DNA of 7,085 nt. Source: Candidatus Njordarchaeota archaeon (GTDB taxonomy: Archaea > Asgardarchaeota > Njordarchaeia > Njordarchaeales > JAHKLH01). Position numbers and translations under genes: made by a program. The stretch covers positions 1 through 7,085 of the forward strand of contig JAHKLH010000081.1 of assembly GCA_029856635.1 (NCBI GenBank). The letters are read 5' to 3'. Below, one piece after another: positions 6,963-7,085 of the stretch (its first letter is position 1; each line of letters begins with the position of its first letter). Under the pieces are notes generated by a model that saw only the letters and a list, made by a program, of their open reading frames with translations, did not search any database and was not told the origin of the DNA.

Positions 6963-7085
6963 TCACTTATTTAACTTAACCTTTAAGGCACCAGGTACCG
7001 GACATACTTCCATGCATGCCAAACACATAATACATAATTCACTTTCGATAGGGCCATTATATTCAAGCAAATTAATGCCCATCGG
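6963..7085 (-). CDS. 4Fe-4S ferredoxin-type protein, C-terminal end (5' partial)
   Basis: Forty codons of a minus-strand gene enter from the right edge and end at TGA 6963-6965. They contain CIMCLACMEVCP (about 6999-7034), the C-x2-C-x2-C-x3-C-P signature that ligates one 4Fe-4S cluster, followed by the common tail VPGALKVKLNK. It would carry electrons, either as a small ferredoxin or as the terminal cluster domain of a larger oxidoreductase subunit; the missing N-terminal part decides which. An ATG at the second visible codon would give only 39 residues, too short for a usual ferredoxin, so the gene probably starts outside the window. Its stop lies 5 bp before the ATG of the Roadblock-like gene, or overlaps that gene's alternative GTG start, which indicates a shared transcript. 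Confidence 0.85.
   Translation of the reverse strand, partial: PMGINLLEYNGPIESELCIMCLACMEVCPVPGALKVKLNK

Overview
The window is AT-rich and looks archaeal, although the lineage cannot be fixed from the sequence alone. The archaeal call rests on a stand-alone Roadblock/LC7-type small protein, a neighbouring 4Fe-4S protein whose stop is at the same place, T-tract transcription ends without bacterial-style GC hairpins, and frequent AGA/AGG arginine codons. There are no rRNA, tRNA or CRISPR features and no recognisable transposase gene.

From the left edge to 6192 there is one uninterrupted plus-strand gene. It encodes at least 2021 and probably more than 2063 residues. The frame is open to base 1, and the first in-frame ATG (127) has no ribosome binding site, so the gene is probably cut at its 5' end. 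The product is almost wholly helical and rich in Asn, Ile, Leu and Lys. It has one Gln/Asn/Gly low-complexity linker about 40% of the way along and a cluster of about six to seven hydrophobic segments in its last ~330 residues. I recognise no family. The architecture (a very long helical body and a membrane-embedded C-terminal end) is the most unusual thing in the window.

From 6193 to about 6520 is an intergenic stretch. It holds two T-tracts just after the giant gene, then a 120-bp unit bounded by 25-bp inverted repeats. In plus-strand RNA both repeat mismatches become G-U wobbles. The unit is either a small MITE-like insertion or a long RNA hairpin. A possible 45-residue small ORF with a Shine-Dalgarno-like sequence follows at 6521-6658.

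The right end is a minus-strand gene pair entering from beyond the window: the C-terminal end of a 4Fe-4S ferredoxin-type protein (6963-7085), followed immediately by a ~97-residue Roadblock/LC7-like protein (6664-6957). The two are translationally close-coupled and probably form one operon. They converge on the giant gene, and nothing visible links their function to it.
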